Below are positions 45,139-54,839 of a DNA stretch of 64,000 bases, piece after piece. Below the pieces are notes generated by a model. The model saw nothing but the letters and a program-made list of their open reading frames with translations. It made no database searches and had not been told where the DNA came from. Every line of letters starts with the position of its first letter. Positions within the stretch are counted from its first letter, which is position 1. Source of the DNA: Occultella kanbiaonis (lineage in GTDB: Bacteria > Actinomycetota > Actinomycetes > Actinomycetales > Beutenbergiaceae). Both the position numbers and the translations under genes were made by a program. The DNA is taken from contig NZ_CP046175.1 in assembly GCF_009708215.1 (NCBI RefSeq), forward strand, positions 2,232,001 through 2,296,000, in the 5' to 3' direction.

Positions 45139-46341
45139 ATGCGCGTCGACCTGCTGACCAGGGAGTACCCGCCGAAGGTCTACGGGGGTGCCGGCGTGCA
45201 CGTCACCGAACTCGCGGCAGTTCTCGCCGAGCACATCGAGGTGCAGGTGCGGTGCTTCGACGGCCCGCGGCCGGACGCCGTCGGCGTGACCGGGTACGAC
45301 GTGCCGCCGGGCCTGGCCGGCGCCAACCCCGCGTTGGCCACCCTCGGCGTCGACCTGGAGATCGCCGCCGACGTCGCCGGGGCGGACCTGGTCCACTCGC
45401 ACACCTGGTACGCCAACCTCGCCGGGCACCTCGGCGGACTGCTCAACGACATCCCGCACGTGCTGTCAGCACACAGTCTCGAGCCGTTGCGGCCCTGGAA
45501 GGCCGAGCAGCTCGGCGGCGGCTACGCCGTCTCGAGCTGGGCCGAACGGACCTCCTACGAGGGCGCCGCCAGGGTGATCGCGGTGAGCGCGGGCATGCGC
45601 TCCGACATCCTGCGCAGCTATCCGTCGCTCGACCCCGAGAAGGTCGTGGTCGTCCACAACGGGATCGACCTGGACTCCTGGCGCCGCCCGGAGCCCGCCG
45701 AGGTGGACGCCGTCGCCGCGAAGTTCGGCGTCGACCGCTCCCGGCCCACCGTGATCTTCGTGGGCCGGATCACCCGGCAGAAGGGGCTGCCCTACCTCCT
45801 GCAGGCGGTCCGGGACCTGCCCGCCGAGGTCCAGATCATCATGTGCGCGGGAGCGCCCGACACCCCGGAGATCGCGGTCGAGGTCTCCGGCGCGTTCGCG
45901 CAGCTCACCACCGGACGCACCGGGGTGATCTGGATCGACGAGATGCTGCCCCGCGCGGAGGTGGTCGGGCTGCTCGCGGCGTCCACGGTGTTCGTCTGCC
46001 CGTCGATCTACGAACCGCTCGGCATCGTGAACCTGGAGGCGATGGCGGTCGGGCTCCCGGTGGTGGCGTCCGCGACCGGCGGCATCCCGGAGGTCGTCGA
46101 GGACGGTGTGACCGGGCTCCTGGTGCCGATCGAGCAGGTCACTGACGGCACCGGTACGCCGGTGCACCCGCAGACCTTCGTCCGCGACCTGACCGCAGCC
46201 CTCACCGAACTCACGTCGGACCCCGAGCGTGCGGCGCGGATGGGCGCCGCCGGGCGGACCCGGGCCGAGGAGCACTTCTCCTGGGCCGCGATCGGGGAAC
46301 GCACCCTCGAGGTGTACCGGGGGGTGCTCGCCGAGCGCTGA
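45139..46341 (+). CDS. glgA: Glycogen synthase, actinobacterial GT4 type (GlgA/GlgM)
   Basis: 400 residues. N-terminal [21 protein letters not shown], a GT-B linker, [17 protein letters not shown] and the donor-site motif [24 protein letters not shown] with the EX7E pair. This is the Corynebacterium/Mycobacterium type of glycogen synthase; the mycobacterial member GlgM makes maltose-1-phosphate from ADP-glucose and glucose-1-phosphate, so either chain elongation or maltose-1-phosphate synthesis is possible. ATG 45139 follows AAGGAGAG. Divergent from glgC, which supplies its donor. Confidence 0.92.
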   Translation: MRVDLLTREYPPKVYGGAGVHVTELAAVLAEHIEVQVRCFDGPRPDAVGVTGYDVPPGLAGANPALATLGVDLEIAADVAGADLVHSHTWYANLAGHLGGLLNDIPHVLSAHSLEPLRPWKAEQLGGGYAVSSWAERTSYEGAARVIAVSAGMRSDILRSYPSLDPEKVVVVHNGIDLDSWRRPEPAEVDAVAAKFGVDRSRPTVIFVGRITRQKGLPYLLQAVRDLPAEVQIIMCAGAPDTPEIAVEVSGAFAQLTTGRTGVIWIDEMLPRAEVVGLLAASTVFVCPSIYEPLGIVNLEAMAVGLPVVASATGGIPEVVEDGVTGLLVPIEQVTDGTGTPVHPQTFVRDLTAALTELTSDPERAARMGAAGRTRAEEHFSWAAIGERTLEVYRGVLAER

Positions 46342-46369
46342 GCATCCCGCGCGGCGATCACGGATCCGG

Positions 46370-47158
46370 TCAGCCCGGTCGCGGCGCGCTCGCGCTCGCC
46401 GCGGTCAGGGCCCGCCGGGCCGCGGCGGCGACGTGCCGGAGCGCGGCCGAGCGCTGATCGGCCTGCCAGGCGTTCACCGCCGCGCCGTCGTCGGTCCGGG
46501 CGAGCTCGACGATCGCGGTGAGCCTGGCCGCGCGGGCCAGGAGGTCGGTGCGGCGGGGGTCCTGATCGGGGGGCAGCCGGATCTCCAACGCCGGGGGTAC
46601 GACGGACGAGGCCAGCCTGGAGATCTCCTCGGCGGCCTCCTCGCGCCACCGCGCCACATCCATCCGGCTGAGCGCCTCGATGGCGACGTTCAGCGCCTCG
46701 GCGAGCCCCGCGCGTGCCTCGCCGAGGGAGTCCACCGCGGGGGGCCCGGCCGTGCCCGCGAACACCTGCCACGCCACCATCGCACCGGGCTCGAGCGCCG
46801 AGCCGAACTCGGTCACGATCGGCACCGCGACGAAGGACCCGGTGGCGCCGTTCGGGCCGTTCGGCGGCCCGAGCTGCGAGCCGGACACCACGAGCGCCTC
46901 GCCGACCTCCATGGCCAGCTCCCCGGCCGGGCCGCCGAGGGCGACCGGTTGGCCCGGGCTCGGCAGCGCCGCGACGACCTGACCACCGCCGGCCCGCAGC
47001 AGCAGCTCAGCGAGCGAGCCACCGCCGTCGACAGTGTGCGGTTCGTCCTCGCCGATGATCGCGGCGAGGGCGTCCGAGACGGAGGTCCGGGCGTCCGGGT
47101 CGCGCAGCGCGTCGACCCAGAGCGCGGCCAGCACGCTGCGCGGCACGTCGATGGTCAC
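46370..47158 (-). CDS. Conserved actinobacterial protein of unknown function
   Basis: 262 residues, no transmembrane helix, no signal peptide and no motif I recognise. The N-terminal half alternates short strands and glycine-rich turns (VVAALPSPGQPVALGGPAGEL), while the C-terminal half is mostly Ala/Arg-rich helix (ARWREEAAEEISRLA onward). GTG 47158 is preceded six bases earlier by TAGGTT and no ribosome-binding site, suggesting a leaderless start. It is divergent from the orphan ABC ATPase gene and convergent with glgA. Confidence 0.68.
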   Translation of the reverse strand: MTIDVPRSVLAALWVDALRDPDARTSVSDALAAIIGEDEPHTVDGGGSLAELLLRAGGGQVVAALPSPGQPVALGGPAGELAMEVGEALVVSGSQLGPPNGPNGATGSFVAVPIVTEFGSALEPGAMVAWQVFAGTAGPPAVDSLGEARAGLAEALNVAIEALSRMDVARWREEAAEEISRLASSVVPPALEIRLPPDQDPRRTDLLARAARLTAIVELARTDDGAAVNAWQADQRSAALRHVAAAARRALTAASASAPRPG

Positions 47159-47164
47159 AGGCAG

Positions 47165-47170
47165 AACCTA
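47165..47170 (-). promoter_or_regulatory. -10-like TAGGTT before the 47158 gene (possible leaderless start)
   Basis: On the minus strand TAGGTT is followed by six bases (CTGCCT) and the GTG start. Confidence 0.4.
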
Positions 47171-47191
47171 GGTCAATTAGGGTCAGGAGTC

Positions 47192-48013
47192 ATGGGTGAC
47201 GTGCTGCAGTTCGACGACGTGAGCGTCCGTCGCGGGACCAAGACCATTCTCGACGGCGTGAACTGGTCGGTCGAGGAGGGTGAGCGTTGGGTGGTGCTCG
47301 GCCCGAACGGGGCCGGCAAGACCACGATCGTGCAGCTCGCCTCGGCACGGATGCACCCGAGTGCGGGACAGGTGGAGATCCTGGGCGAGCGGATGGGCGC
47401 CGTCGACGTGTTCGAGCTGCGCCCGCGGATCGGCCTTGCCAGCGCGGCGCTGGCCGACCGGATCCCGGGCGGCGAGACCGTCCTGGACGTCGTCCTCACC
47501 GCCTCCTACGGGGTCACCGGCCGGTGGCGGGAGAACTACGAGACGCTCGACGTCGGCCGAGCACACGATCTGCTGGGTGCGTTCGACGTGGCGGACCTGA
47601 GCGGCCGATTCTTCGGAACGCTCTCGGAGGGCGAGCGCAAGCGGGTCCAGATCGCCCGGGCCCTGATGACGGATCCCGAGGTGCTCATCCTCGACGAGCC
47701 GGGGGCCGGCCTCGACCTGGGTGGCCGGGAGGAGCTCGTCGCCGCCCTCGGTGAGCTCGCTGCGGACGTGTACTCACCCGTGCTCATCCTGATCACCCAC
47801 CACGTCGAGGAGATCCCGCCCGGGTTCACCGACGGTCTGCTGCTGCGGGACGGGAAGGTCGAGGCCTCCGGGCGTCTCGAGGACGTGATGACCCCGCAGG
47901 ACCTCTCGCGCACGTTCGGACTCGACCTGCTGGTCGAGCGGCACGGCAAGCGGTGGAGCGCGCGGGCCCTCACCCGTGACGAGCGTGAGCCTGAACGTCG
48001 TCACGTGCTTTAA
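47192..48013 (+). CDS. Orphan ABC ATPase (ModF/YlmA-like)
   Basis: 273 residues, one ABC domain. Walker A GPNGAGKTT, signature LSEGERKRVQIARAL, Walker B VLILDEPGAGLD and switch His in LITHHVEEI are intact. The LSEGE signature and the HHVEEIPPGF segment resemble the ModF/YlmA group of soluble ATPases. No permease gene is adjacent, so either it works with a distant partner or it is not a transporter subunit. ATG 47192 follows AGGAG; the upstream open frame lies opposite the unknown gene and is a shadow. Confidence 0.86.
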   Translation: MGDVLQFDDVSVRRGTKTILDGVNWSVEEGERWVVLGPNGAGKTTIVQLASARMHPSAGQVEILGERMGAVDVFELRPRIGLASAALADRIPGGETVLDVVLTASYGVTGRWRENYETLDVGRAHDLLGAFDVADLSGRFFGTLSEGERKRVQIARALMTDPEVLILDEPGAGLDLGGREELVAALGELAADVYSPVLILITHHVEEIPPGFTDGLLLRDGKVEASGRLEDVMTPQDLSRTFGLDLLVERHGKRWSARALTRDEREPERRHVL

Positions 48014-48060
48014 ACTTCCTTTACACTGCACTCAAAGGCGACAGGTGAGGGGAGGCAGCG

Positions 48061-48546
48061 ATGAATTACGGCTGGCTGTGGTGGCTCGGAGCGGCGTTGC
48101 TGCTCGGGGTCGTCGAGATGCTCACCGTCGACCTGCTGTTCCTGATGCTCGCCGGTGGTGCGGTGGCCGGCGCGATCGCGGCCGGCCTCGGTGCCCCCTT
48201 CTGGGTGTCCGCCCTCGTGGCCGCCGCGGTCTCGATCCTGCTGATCTTCGCGGTCCGGCCGTGGGCACTGGCTCACCTGAAGAAGACCACCCCAGAGGCG
48301 GACACGAACATCTCGGCGCTCACCGGCCGCACTGCGACGGTGCTGGCCGACGTGACCCAGCAGTCCGGCCGAATCAAACTGGTCGGCGAGGTCTGGACCG
48401 CGCGGGTGGACCAGCCCGGAGTGGTGCTGGGCGTCGGCTCGGTGGTCTCCGTCGTCCGCATCGAGGGCGCCACCGCCGTGGTCACGGCGCAAGCCGTGCC
48501 GCAGAACCCGAGTCAGCCGTACGGCACGCCGGGTCCCGGTTACTGA
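48061..48546 (+). CDS. NfeD family membrane protein
   Basis: 161 residues. Two or three N-terminal transmembrane segments (WLWWLGAALLLGVVEMLTVDLLF, then AGGAVAGAIAAGLGAPFWVSALVAA) followed by a soluble OB-fold domain (GRTATVLADVTQQSGRIKLVGEVWTARV), the short NfeD1b architecture. NfeD proteins act together with SPFH proteins, and the SPFH gene follows directly. Good ribosome-binding site GAGGGGAGGCAGCG. Confidence 0.91.
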   Translation: MNYGWLWWLGAALLLGVVEMLTVDLLFLMLAGGAVAGAIAAGLGAPFWVSALVAAAVSILLIFAVRPWALAHLKKTTPEADTNISALTGRTATVLADVTQQSGRIKLVGEVWTARVDQPGVVLGVGSVVSVVRIEGATAVVTAQAVPQNPSQPYGTPGPGY

Positions 48547-48607
48547 CCGACGACCTTCCACACACGCACGGCCCGATCTGCGGGCCAGAGGAGAGTAGGG
48601 GTAGCTG

Positions 48608-49783
48608 ATGGATTTCGGTCAGGTAGTCGGAGCGATCATCCTGATCCTGGTGGTGATCTTCGTGGTCGTGGCGGCTCGCCGCGCGATCCGGATCGTGCCC
48701 CAGGCCGTGGCACTCATCGTCGAGCGCCTCGGGCGGTACCAGACGACCATGTACGCCGGGCTGCACCTTCTGATCCCGTTCGTGGACCGCGTCCGGGCCG
48801 GCGTCGACCTGCGTGAGCAGGTCGTCCCGTTCCCGCCCCAGCCGGTGATCACCTCCGACAACCTCGTGGTCAGCATCGACACGGTGATCTACTTCCAGGT
48901 CACCGACCCGAAGTCCGCGACGTACGAGATCGCGAACTACATCCAGGGCATCGAGCAGCTCACGGTCACCACGCTCCGTAACATCATCGGTTCGATGGAC
49001 CTTGAGCAGACCCTGACCAGCCGCGACCAGATCAACGGCCAGCTCCGTGGGGTGCTGGACGAGGCCACCGGCCGCTGGGGGATCCGCGTGAACCGGGTGG
49101 AGCTGAAGGCCATCGACCCGCCCCAGAGCGTGCAGGGCGCCATGGAGCAGCAGATGCGCGCCGAGCGTGACCGCCGTGCGGCGATCCTCACCGCCGAGGG
49201 TGTCAAGCAGTCCCAGATCCTCACCGCCGAGGGTGAGAAGCAGTCCTCCATCCTGCGGGCCGAGGGTGCGGCCCAGGCCGCGATCCTGCGGGCCCAGGGT
49301 GAGTCGCGAGCGATCCTCCAGGTGTTCGACGCGATCCACCGTGGCGACGCCGACCCCAAGCTGCTGGCCTACCAGTACCTGCAGATGCTGCCGCAGATCG
49401 CGAACGGCTCGTCCTCGAAGCTGTGGGTCGTGCCGGCGGAGTTCACCGCCGCGCTCGGCTCCATCACGTCCGCGTTCGGCGGTGGCGGCGACACCTCCCC
49501 GCCGGCCCCCCGCGGCGACGGCCCCTCGGACGCGGGCAAGGCCCGCGAGGCGGCACCGGAGATGATCGAGGGCCTGGACATCGCCCTGCCCGAGACCTCC
49601 CTGCAGGACCCCGCCGAGGCACTGCGCGAGGCACGGAGCCAGGTGGACGAGGCGACAGCCGAGGCGAGCACCGCCGGCGAGCACACCGGGGCACCGTTCA
49701 ACCGGTCCGCGGAGGCCGGCCAGGCCCCGCCGGACGAGCCGATTCCGCCGGCAGCGAAGCCGTGGAGCCCACACGGGGAGTAG
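48608..49783 (+). CDS. SPFH/stomatin-like membrane protein
   Basis: 391 residues. An N-terminal transmembrane helix (VVGAIILILVVIFVVVAARR), the SPFH/band 7 domain (PQAVALIVERLGRYQTTMYAGLHLLIPFVDRVR) and a long helical coiled coil of the flotillin/QmcA type (MEQQMRAERDRRAAILTAEG, with repeated GVKQSQIL/GEKQSSIL phases). The last 90 residues are a disordered acidic Pro/Ala tail, longer than in E. coli QmcA. SPFH proteins organise membrane microdomains and regulate membrane proteases. It follows its NfeD partner by about 60 bases. Confidence 0.93.
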   Translation: MDFGQVVGAIILILVVIFVVVAARRAIRIVPQAVALIVERLGRYQTTMYAGLHLLIPFVDRVRAGVDLREQVVPFPPQPVITSDNLVVSIDTVIYFQVTDPKSATYEIANYIQGIEQLTVTTLRNIIGSMDLEQTLTSRDQINGQLRGVLDEATGRWGIRVNRVELKAIDPPQSVQGAMEQQMRAERDRRAAILTAEGVKQSQILTAEGEKQSSILRAEGAAQAAILRAQGESRAILQVFDAIHRGDADPKLLAYQYLQMLPQIANGSSSKLWVVPAEFTAALGSITSAFGGGGDTSPPAPRGDGPSDAGKAREAAPEMIEGLDIALPETSLQDPAEALREARSQVDEATAEASTAGEHTGAPFNRSAEAGQAPPDEPIPPAAKPWSPHGE

Positions 49784-49797
49784 ATGCTGACGCGGTG

Positions 49798-49803
49798 TAA
49801 CGT
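49798..49803 (+). promoter_or_regulatory. -10-like TAACGT before the ABC exporter gene (possible leaderless start)
   Basis: TAACGT is followed by six bases (CACCGT) and the GTG start at 49810, with no ribosome-binding site. This also supports the choice of 49810. Confidence 0.4.
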
Positions 49804-49809
49804 CACCGT

Positions 49810-51540
49810 GTGCTTCGACTGGTCCGCAACTTCCTGAGGCCGTACACGTCGGCGATCGTGATCGTCAGCGTCCTGCAGCTGGTGCAGACGCTCGCCGCGC
49901 TGTACCTGCCGACGCTGAACGCCCGCATCATCGATCAGGGTGTGGTCACGGGCGATACCGACTTCATCATGCGCACCGGCGGCATGATGCTCGGCATCTC
50001 GCTGGTGCAGATGGTCGCGAACGTGATCGCCATCTACTTCGGTGCGCGGACGGCGATGGCCCTCGGGCGGGACCTGCGCGAGGCCCTGTTCGGACGGATC
50101 ATGGACTTCTCCGCCCAGGAGATGTCGGCGCTCGGTACACCGTCGCTGATCACTCGCTCCACGAACGATGTGCAGCAGGTGCAGATGTTCGTGTTCATGT
50201 CCCTGACCATGATCATCACGGCGCCGATCATGCTCGTCGGCGGCATCATCATGGCGGTCCAGGAGGACACCGGGCTGTCGTTGCTGCTCGTCGTCGTGGT
50301 CCCGGTGCTCGGCGGCACCATGGCCCTCGTGGCCAGCCGGATGGTGCCCTACTTCCGCAGCATGCAGAAGCGGATCGACTCCATCAACGGGATCCTGCGT
50401 GAGCAGATCACCGGGATCCGGGTGGTCCGGGCGTTCGTGAAGGAGGGCGACGAGCAGGCCCGGTTCGCCGTGGCGAACACGTCGTTGCGGGACGTCGCGA
50501 TCAAGGTGGGCTGGGTGCTCGCGTTCGCGATCCCGCTGGTGATGCTGATCGTGAACGTCGCGTCCGTCGGAGTGATGTGGTTCGGCGCCCAGCGCGTGGA
50601 CTCCGGTGCGATGGAGATCGGGTCCATCGTGGCGTTCCTCAGCTATCTGATGTTCATCCTGTTCGCCGTGATGATGGCGACGATGATGTTCATGTTCGCC
50701 CCGCGGGCCGTGGTCTCGGGTGAGCGGATCGACGAGGTCCTCGGATCGGAACCGACGGTGCTGGCCCCCCTCGACCCGAAGCGGCCCGACCAGGTGCGCG
50801 GCGCCGTGGAGTTCGACGCCGTCGACTTCCACTACCCGGGGGCCGAGGCCTCGGTGCTGCACGAGGTCTCGTTCCGGGCCGAGCCGGGCCGGACCACGGC
50901 GATCATCGGGTCCACCGGTTCCGGCAAGACCACCCTGCTGAACCTGGTGCCCCGGCTGTTCGACGCCTCCGAGGGCGCGGTACGCATCGACGGGATCGAC
51001 GTCCGGGACATCGCCCCGGAGATCATCACCGGTGAGATCGGGCTGATCCCGCAGAAGCCGTACCTGTTCTCCGGAACGGTCGCCTCGAACCTGCGGTACG
51101 GACGTGAAGACGCCACCGACGAGGAGATGTGGGACGCGCTGAGGGTCGCGCAGGCCGAGAACTTCGTCCGCTCCATGGACGGCGGCCTTGAGGCGGAGGT
51201 CGCGCAGGGCGGCACGAACGTCTCCGGTGGGCAGCGCCAACGCCTGGCGATCGCTCGGGCCCTGATCCGCAAGCCCTCCATCTACCTGTTCGACGACTCC
51301 TTCTCCGCGCTGGACTACGCCACCGACGCGGCGCTGCGGGCGGCGCTGAGACCGCGGACGCGGGACGCCAGCGTGATCATCGTGGCCCAGCGGGTCTCGA
51401 CGATCCGGGACGCGGACCAGATCCTGGTGCTCGAGCACGGCCGGGTGGTGGGCAGGGGCACGCACGACGAGCTCCTCGCGTCGAACGAGACCTACCAGGA
51501 GATCGTCTCCTCCCAGCTGACCGCGGCGGAGGCGGCATGA
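49810..51540 (+). CDS. ABC exporter half-transporter, subunit 1 (degenerate Walker B)
   Basis: 576 residues: six transmembrane helices (about residues 15-310) fused to an ATPase domain. Walker A GSTGSGKTT and signature NVSGGQRQRLAIARAL are normal, but Walker B reads IYLFDDSFSALD, with Asp in place of the catalytic Glu. This is the pattern of the degenerate-site partner in heterodimeric exporters such as TM287/288 or BmrCD. It overlaps the second subunit gene (ATGA). Substrate could be lipid, peptide or drug. Confidence 0.93.
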   Translation: MLRLVRNFLRPYTSAIVIVSVLQLVQTLAALYLPTLNARIIDQGVVTGDTDFIMRTGGMMLGISLVQMVANVIAIYFGARTAMALGRDLREALFGRIMDFSAQEMSALGTPSLITRSTNDVQQVQMFVFMSLTMIITAPIMLVGGIIMAVQEDTGLSLLLVVVVPVLGGTMALVASRMVPYFRSMQKRIDSINGILREQITGIRVVRAFVKEGDEQARFAVANTSLRDVAIKVGWVLAFAIPLVMLIVNVASVGVMWFGAQRVDSGAMEIGSIVAFLSYLMFILFAVMMATMMFMFAPRAVVSGERIDEVLGSEPTVLAPLDPKRPDQVRGAVEFDAVDFHYPGAEASVLHEVSFRAEPGRTTAIIGSTGSGKTTLLNLVPRLFDASEGAVRIDGIDVRDIAPEIITGEIGLIPQKPYLFSGTVASNLRYGREDATDEEMWDALRVAQAENFVRSMDGGLEAEVAQGGTNVSGGQRQRLAIARALIRKPSIYLFDDSFSALDYATDAALRAALRPRTRDASVIIVAQRVSTIRDADQILVLEHGRVVGRGTHDELLASNETYQEIVSSQLTAAEAA

Positions 51541-53561
51541 GCACCGACGACCGCGATGTCACCAGCGGCGAGCGCGCCGACGACTCCGAGCTGAAGGCGT
51601 CCGTCAAGCCCGCGGCACGCCGGCCCCAGGCGCACGGCCCCGGGGGCGGGCTCGGGATGCCCGCCGAGAAGGCGATGAACTTCGGCGGCACCTTGCGCCG
51701 GATCGTCTCGGAGCTGCGTCCCCAACGGGTCGCGGTCATCGTGGCGATCGCGTTCGGTGTGGTCTCCACGGCGCTTGTCGTGGTCGGCCCGAAGCTGCTC
51801 GGGAACGCCACCAACGCCATCTTCGAGGGGTTCATCGGGAGCCAGTTCGAGCCGGGCCTGACCCAGCCGGAACTGGTCGAGCTCCTGCGCTCGCAGGGGA
51901 TGGACGCCCAGGCCGATCTGATCAGCGGGATGCCGAACCTGATCCCCGGGCAGGGCATCGACTTCACCCGGCTCGCCCAGCTGCTCGGCGTGGTCCTGGC
52001 CGTGTATGCCGCATCGTTCCTGTTCAGCTGGCTGCAGGGCCGGATCACGACCAAGGTCGTCCAGCAGACCGTGTACGACCTGCGGGAACGCTCGGACACG
52101 AAGCTGGCTCGGCTGCCGCTCAGCTACTTCGACAAGCAGGCCCGCGGCGAGGTGCTCTCCCGGGTCACGAACGACATCGACAACATCGCCCAGACGTTGC
52201 AGCAGTCGCTGTCCCAGCTGATCACCTCGGTCCTGACCGTGGTCGGCGTGCTGTTCATGATGTTCTACATCTCCTGGATCCTCGCGCTGGTGGCGCTCGT
52301 GACGATCCCGCTCTCGGCCGTGGTGGTCGCCCAGATCGCCAAGCGCTCCCAGCCCCAGTTCGTGGAGCAGTGGAAGCGCACCGGCACCGTGAACTCGCAC
52401 GTCGAGGAGATGTACACCGGGCATTCCCTCGTGAAGGTCTTCGGCCACGAGACGACCGCCCGGGAGACGTTCGAGCAGGAGAACAGGAAGCTCTACGAGG
52501 CCAGCTTCAAGGCGCAGTTCATCACCGGCACCATCCAGCCGGTGATGGGCTTCGTGTCCAACCTCGGCTACGTGGTGGTGGCCGTGGTCGGCGGGCTCCG
52601 GGTCGCGTCCGGTCAGATGAGCCTCGGTGACGTGCAGGCCTTCATCCAGTACTCGCGCCAGTTCTCCCAGCCGATCACCCAGATCGCCTCGATGATGAAC
52701 CTGCTGCAGTCCGGTGCGGCCTCGGCCGAGCGTGTCTTCGAACTGCTGGACGCGCCGGAGGAGTCCGCGGACCCGGTCGCACCGGCCACGCTGGAGACGG
52801 TCCAGGGCCGGGTCGCGTTCGAGGACGTGTCCTTCAGCTACACACCGGAGCGGCCGCTGATCGAGGGCCTGTCCTTCGTCGCCGAGCCCGGGCAGACCAT
52901 CGCGATCGTCGGCCCGACCGGGGCCGGCAAGACCACGCTGGTGAACCTGATCATGCGGTTCTACGAGGTGGACGGCGGTCGGATCACGATCGACGGCGTG
53001 GACACCCGCGACCTGACCCGCGCCGGGCTGCGCTCGAACATCGGCATGGTGCTGCAGGACACCTGGCTGTTCGGTGGCTCCATCGCGGACAACATCAGTT
53101 ACGGCACCCACCGCGAGGTGACCGAGGCCGAGCTCGTCGCCGCCGCCGAGGCCACCCACGTGGACCCGTTCGTACGGACCCTGCCGGACGGCTACGAGAC
53201 CAGGCTGGACGACGAGGGCACCAACGGCACCGCGGTCAGCGCGGGGGAGAAGCAGCTCCTGACCATCGCGCGGGCGTTCCTGGCGGACCCTTCGATCCTC
53301 ATCCTCGACGAGGCCACCTCCTCGGTGGACACCCGCACCGAGGTGCTCGTCCAGGAGGCCATGAACGCGCTGCGGCGCGGGCGCACCAGCTTCGTCATCG
53401 CGCACCGGCTCTCCACCATCCGCGATGCCGACATCATCCTGGTGATGGAACAGGGATCGATCGTCGAGAAGGGCAGCCACGACGAGCTGATCGCGGTCGG
53501 CGGCGCCTACGCCCGCCTGTACCAGGCCCAGTTCGCGGCGGCCGCGGCCGAGGTGGAGTGA
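51537..53561 (+). CDS. ABC exporter half-transporter, subunit 2 (degenerate signature)
   Basis: 674 residues: a disordered N-terminal extension of about 50 residues, a six-helix membrane domain with an enlarged first external loop (residues about 90-145, including NAIFEGFIGSQFEPGL), and an ATPase domain. Walker A GPTGAGKTT and Walker B ILILDEATSSVD keep the catalytic Glu, while the signature is AVSAGEKQLL instead of LSGGQ. Together with the Asp for Glu change in subunit 1 this gives one competent and one degenerate ATP site, so the two gene products should form a heterodimer. Confidence 0.93.
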   Translation: MSTDDRDVTSGERADDSELKASVKPAARRPQAHGPGGGLGMPAEKAMNFGGTLRRIVSELRPQRVAVIVAIAFGVVSTALVVVGPKLLGNATNAIFEGFIGSQFEPGLTQPELVELLRSQGMDAQADLISGMPNLIPGQGIDFTRLAQLLGVVLAVYAASFLFSWLQGRITTKVVQQTVYDLRERSDTKLARLPLSYFDKQARGEVLSRVTNDIDNIAQTLQQSLSQLITSVLTVVGVLFMMFYISWILALVALVTIPLSAVVVAQIAKRSQPQFVEQWKRTGTVNSHVEEMYTGHSLVKVFGHETTARETFEQENRKLYEASFKAQFITGTIQPVMGFVSNLGYVVVAVVGGLRVASGQMSLGDVQAFIQYSRQFSQPITQIASMMNLLQSGAASAERVFELLDAPEESADPVAPATLETVQGRVAFEDVSFSYTPERPLIEGLSFVAEPGQTIAIVGPTGAGKTTLVNLIMRFYEVDGGRITIDGVDTRDLTRAGLRSNIGMVLQDTWLFGGSIADNISYGTHREVTEAELVAAAEATHVDPFVRTLPDGYETRLDDEGTNGTAVSAGEKQLLTIARAFLADPSILILDEATSSVDTRTEVLVQEAMNALRRGRTSFVIAHRLSTIRDADIILVMEQGSIVEKGSHDELIAVGGAYARLYQAQFAAAAAEVE

Positions 53562-53653
53562 CTCCGTCGTACACCTGAAGTTCGACAACACGTCGGATGA
53601 CATCACCCGCGCGGTGGATACGCTACGCGGCCCGCTTCTGCCACGATCGGCCT

Positions 53654-54829
53654 ATGCGCATCGCCGTGGTAGCCGAGTCGTTCCTTCCCCAGGCCAACGG
53701 GGTCACCGTGACCCTGCTGCGGCTGCTGGAGTACCTGGACGTGCGCGGCGAGGACGTGCTGGTCCTGGCGCCGGCTCCCGGCCGTGGTGAGCACGCCGTC
53801 GCCGAGTACGCCGGCGCGACCGTGCGTCGTTACCGGGCGGTCCCGCTGCCGGGCTACGCCGAGATGCGGCTGTCCAACCCGCGGGTGCGGACCCTTGAGG
53901 AGCACCTGCGCTACTTCGGGCCGGACGTGGTGCACCTGGCCGCGCCGTTCGTGCTCGGCTGGCAGGCGATCGGAGCGGCGCAGTCGCTCGGTCTGCCGTC
54001 CGTCGCGGTGTACCAGACCGAGGTGCCCAGCTACGCGAAGCGGTACAAGGTGCGCCAGATCGAACCGCTGCTGTGGCGCCGGATCGAGGACATCCACAAG
54101 AGCGCCACGCTCTCTCTCGCGCCGTCCTCGTACGCCTGCCGGCAGCTGATCGACCGGGGCGTGCACAGGGTCGCGGTCTGGCCGCACGGGGTGGACCGAG
54201 ACCGGTTCTCGCCGGTGCACCGCGACGATGCCCTGCGCGCCACCGTGGCGCGCGGCGACGAGGTCGTGGTCGGATACGTCGGCCGGCTGGCCCGGGAGAA
54301 ACAGGTCGAGGACCTCGCCGTGCTGCAGAACCTGCCCGGCGTGCGCCTGGTGGTGGTCGGCGACGGGCCGCGCCGCGACCAGGTCATGCGGGCGCTGCCG
54401 AACGCGACGTTCACCGGCCGGCTCGAGGGCGCGGACCTGACCCGGATGATGGCCAGCCTCGACGTGTTCGTGCACACCGGGGAGATGGACACGTTCGCCC
54501 AGACCATCCAGGAGGCCCAGGCCTGCGGCGTGCCCGCAGTGGCGCCCGCCCGGGGTGGGCCGATCGACCTGATCGCGGACGGTCAGAATGGATTCCTCTA
54601 CCCGCCCGGCGACCTGGTCGCGATGCGACGTGCGGTCGCCACGCTCGCCGCCGACCCGGTCCGCCGCACGATGATGGGCCTCGCGGCGCGGGAGTCCACC
54701 GCGCCCCGGACCTGGGACGCGGTCAACGCCGAGGTGACCCAGCACTACGCGAACGCGATCGAGTTCGCGGCCCGGGATCGGATCGCGTCCGGCGGACGAC
54801 CCATGCGGCGCCGGCTGATCACCCGTTAG
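53654..54829 (+). CDS. GT4 glycosyltransferase, MgtA-like
   Basis: 391 residues. The N-terminus RIAVVAESFLPQANGVTVTLLRLLEYL and PGYAEMRLSNPRV are typical of the GDP-mannose-dependent alpha-mannosyltransferase MgtA (Rv0557) group, and the donor-domain motif is DTFAQTIQEAQACGVPAVAPARGGP. In actinobacteria such enzymes elongate mannosylated glycolipids. ATG 53654 is chosen because MRIAVV is the normal beginning; the frame is open 57 bases upstream. Donor and acceptor here are inferred from family only. Confidence 0.87.
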   Translation: MRIAVVAESFLPQANGVTVTLLRLLEYLDVRGEDVLVLAPAPGRGEHAVAEYAGATVRRYRAVPLPGYAEMRLSNPRVRTLEEHLRYFGPDVVHLAAPFVLGWQAIGAAQSLGLPSVAVYQTEVPSYAKRYKVRQIEPLLWRRIEDIHKSATLSLAPSSYACRQLIDRGVHRVAVWPHGVDRDRFSPVHRDDALRATVARGDEVVVGYVGRLAREKQVEDLAVLQNLPGVRLVVVGDGPRRDQVMRALPNATFTGRLEGADLTRMMASLDVFVHTGEMDTFAQTIQEAQACGVPAVAPARGGPIDLIADGQNGFLYPPGDLVAMRRAVATLAADPVRRTMMGLAARESTAPRTWDAVNAEVTQHYANAIEFAARDRIASGGRPMRRRLITR

Positions 54830-54832
54830 TCT
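54827..54832 (+). promoter_or_regulatory. -10-like TAGTCT before the TrmH-type gene (possible leaderless start)
   Basis: TAGTCT overlaps the preceding TAG stop and ends seven bases before the GTG start at 54840, with no ribosome-binding site. Confidence 0.35.
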
Positions 54833-54839
54833 CGCGGGC

